NCBI GenBank assembly: GCA_001564205.1
Contig: LKMY01000132.1
Location: 1-5,629 of the forward strand
Reading direction: 5' to 3'
Source: Nanohaloarchaea archaeon PL-Br10_U2g5
Lineage (GTDB): Archaea > Halobacteriota > Halobacteria > Halobacteriales > Haloferacaceae
DNA length: 5,629 bases
Positions 4,799 through 5,629 of the stretch are shown in pieces. Position 1 is the first letter of the stretch, and the number at the start of each line of letters is the position of its first letter. A program made the position numbers and the translations under genes. Under the pieces are notes generated by a model, which saw only the letters and a program-made list of their open reading frames with translations, searched no databases and was not told the DNA's origin.

Positions 4799-5629
4799 GA
4801 TCGGCTTGAGCACGCCCTCTCCCGGCTCGTAACACTTTCCGCTCATCAGCGCGTCTTGAATGGCGTCCTCGACCGCGCCGGTGTCGGCGCCGTAGTCGTC
4901 GACGACGGCCGAGACCACTGCTTCCCGGTCGGCGCCGTCGCCGTCGTCGAGCGCCGCCATGGCGTCGACAGCGGCGGTTTCAAGATCGACATCCGCCGCC
5001 GGTGACTCCGCGTCCGGTTCCGTCTCGTCGCCTGGATCCGCGTCGTCCACTGACTCGGTGTCCACTGACTCGGTGTCCACTGACTCGTCGTCGACAGTGG
5101 TCTCGGTAGTGTCAGCCTCGGGATCGGGCATCTCCGAGAGCTCCTCGGGATCCGGTACGTCGATATCGGCCTCACCAGGGTCGTCTACCTCGCCGCCCGT
5201 CGAGAAGTCGGTCCCGAACTCCGACTCGATCTCTTCGCGCTCTTCGTCGTCGAGCTGGTACATTTCGTCAGAGCCGGACTCGGTTCCTGGGTCGGAGTCA
5301 GCGGCCGCAGAGTCGGGGTCGGCGGCGGGATCCGGTTCTGTGGCGGGATCCGGTTCTGTGGCGGGATCCGGTTCTGTGGCGGGATCCGGTTCGGCGGCGC
5401 CGGATCCGCCTTCGACGTCGTCCGCTGGTCCCGCGTCGAAGTCGCCGAGACCGCCGGCCTCTGTACTCTCAGTCGACTCGCCATCTATCGTGCCGGTCGA
5501 TGGTTCCGAGTCGCTGTCGCTGCCGACATCGGCGGTATCGGTCTCCTCGGGATCCTCGTCAGTGACCGGACCGGTCTCATCGGGTTCGGTAGTAGCGGCG
5601 GGTTCGGACTCGTCCGCGTCGGCCGAAGC
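4796..5629 (-). CDS. Acidic repeat-rich protein, 3' part; probable RPA-associated protein (RPAP/COG3390-like)
   Basis: The frame is open without a stop from the right edge to the TGA at 4798-4796, giving 277 visible C-terminal residues; the true start lies beyond the window. The Met at 5263 is inside the same continuous acidic frame and is unlikely to be the start. About the first 215 residues are low complexity, rich in Asp, Glu, Ser, Thr, Pro and Gly, with two tandem repeat tracts (EPDPAT units and ESVDT units) and one island with helix-forming character (MYQLDDEEREEIESEFG). The last ~58 residues form a compact predicted domain: an A-V-D-A-M-A-A-L helix, a GDGADREAVV helix, a helix ending in ALMSGKCYEP, then G-V-L-K-P-I. 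This looks like a small winged-helix fold of the kind that ends archaeal replication and repair proteins. That tail and the coupled phosphoesterase suggest haloarchaeal RPAP1, an OB-fold protein acting with RPA on single-stranded DNA. The OB-fold part is not visible, so the product name is inferred. An RPA subunit or another acidic-linker protein remains possible. Confidence 0.6.
   Translation of the reverse strand, partial: ASADADESEPAATTEPDETGPVTDEDPEETDTADVGSDSDSEPSTGTIDGESTESTEAGGLGDFDAGPADDVEGGSGAAEPDPATEPDPATEPDPATEPDPAADPDSAAADSDPGTESGSDEMYQLDDEEREEIESEFGTDFSTGGEVDDPGEADIDVPDPEELSEMPDPEADTTETTVDDESVDTESVDTESVDDADPGDETEPDAESPAADVDLETAAVDAMAALDDGDGADREAVVSAVVDDYGADTGAVEDAIQDALMSGKCYEPGEGVLKPI
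5046..5090 (-). repeat. 15-bp tandem repeat, 3 copies, in frame (ESVDT)
   Basis: The unit TCCACTGACTCGGTG (plus strand) occurs at 5046-5060 and 5061-5075, with a third copy at 5076-5090 that differs at two of its last three bases. In the minus-strand gene it encodes Glu-Ser-Val-Asp-Thr repeats. The copies keep identical codons, including TCA for Ser, which is uncommon in such GC-rich genes. This points to recent duplication by slippage within a disordered linker. Confidence 0.9.
5325..5396 (-). repeat. 18-bp tandem repeat, 4 copies, in frame (EPDPAT)
   Basis: The unit GCGGGATCCGGTTCTGTG (plus strand) is exact at 5325-5342, 5343-5360 and 5361-5378. The copy at 5379-5396 matches for 14 bases and then differs. 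It encodes Thr-Glu-Pro-Asp-Pro-Ala in the minus-strand gene with the same codons in each copy (ACA GAA CCG GAT CCC GCC). Because the unit is a multiple of three, gain or loss of copies only changes the length of the acidic linker. Confidence 0.93.

Noticed and set aside
4797..4835. An earlier start for the phosphoesterase at 4835
   Set aside because: It would add 13 Arg-rich residues unlike haloarchaeal N-termini and overlap the upstream gene by 40 bp, whereas 4796 gives a clean TGATG junction.
4796..5263. A 155-residue gene starting at the Met at 5263
   Set aside because: The frame stays open to the window edge with the same acidic composition and an in-frame repeat tract upstream, and no promoter or Shine-Dalgarno is seen at 5263. 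The Met is internal.
5046..5396. CRISPR array
   Set aside because: The repeats are direct tandem units without spacers and encode in-frame peptides.
5033..5555. Eight GGATCC hexamers within about 520 bp, suggesting a site-specific motif array
   Set aside because: They fall in frame on Asp-Pro codons (GAT CCx) of the acidic protein, and four lie in the 18-bp repeat, so protein composition explains them.

Overview
The window looks like chromosomal DNA from a halophilic archaeon (class Halobacteria). The base composition is GC-rich, the proteins are strongly acidic (Asp/Glu-rich, Lys-poor) and contain long low-complexity acidic linkers, one gene has a typical leaderless archaeal promoter (T-rich TATA-like box 27 bp before the ATG), and the gene content (MutL, a thiolase/DUF35 pair, an acidic RPA-associated-like protein followed by a phosphoesterase) fits haloarchaea. 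I cannot name the genus.

Layout. Bases 1-44 are the edge of upstream DNA. Bases 45-2258 (+) encode a full-length MutL with both the GHKL ATPase head and an endonuclease-type C-terminal domain, joined by an acidic linker of about 190 residues. A 96-bp gap holds a promoter and a 12-bp perfect palindrome. Bases 2355-3515 (+) encode an SCP2-type thiolase-superfamily enzyme, overlapped by 4 bp with 3512-3955 (+), a DUF35 OB-fold partner protein. After a 22-bp convergent gap, the minus strand carries a two-gene cluster read right to left. It starts with a partial gene entering from the right edge (4796-5629), an acidic, repeat-rich protein with a small C-terminal helical domain, tentatively RPA-associated protein RPAP1. 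It continues with a calcineurin-like metallophosphoesterase (3978-4796) whose ATG overlaps the preceding stop by one base.

How the genes fit together. There are three functional blocks: mismatch repair (MutL), acyl-CoA/Claisen chemistry (thiolase plus DUF35, probably one complex made from a coupled mRNA), and a probable single-stranded-DNA-binding/repair operon tail (RPAP-like plus phosphoesterase). Two blocks relate to DNA maintenance, but nothing here shows they are functionally linked to the thiolase pair.

The most interesting signal is that the thiolase has Ser-Ser-Ser-Gly where thiolases have their nucleophilic Cys, and its DUF35 partner has lost the cysteines of the zinc ribbon. This suggests a specialised thiolase-DUF35 complex that may not be an ordinary thiolase. 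I found no mobile element, CRISPR array or RNA gene, and no wholly new system.
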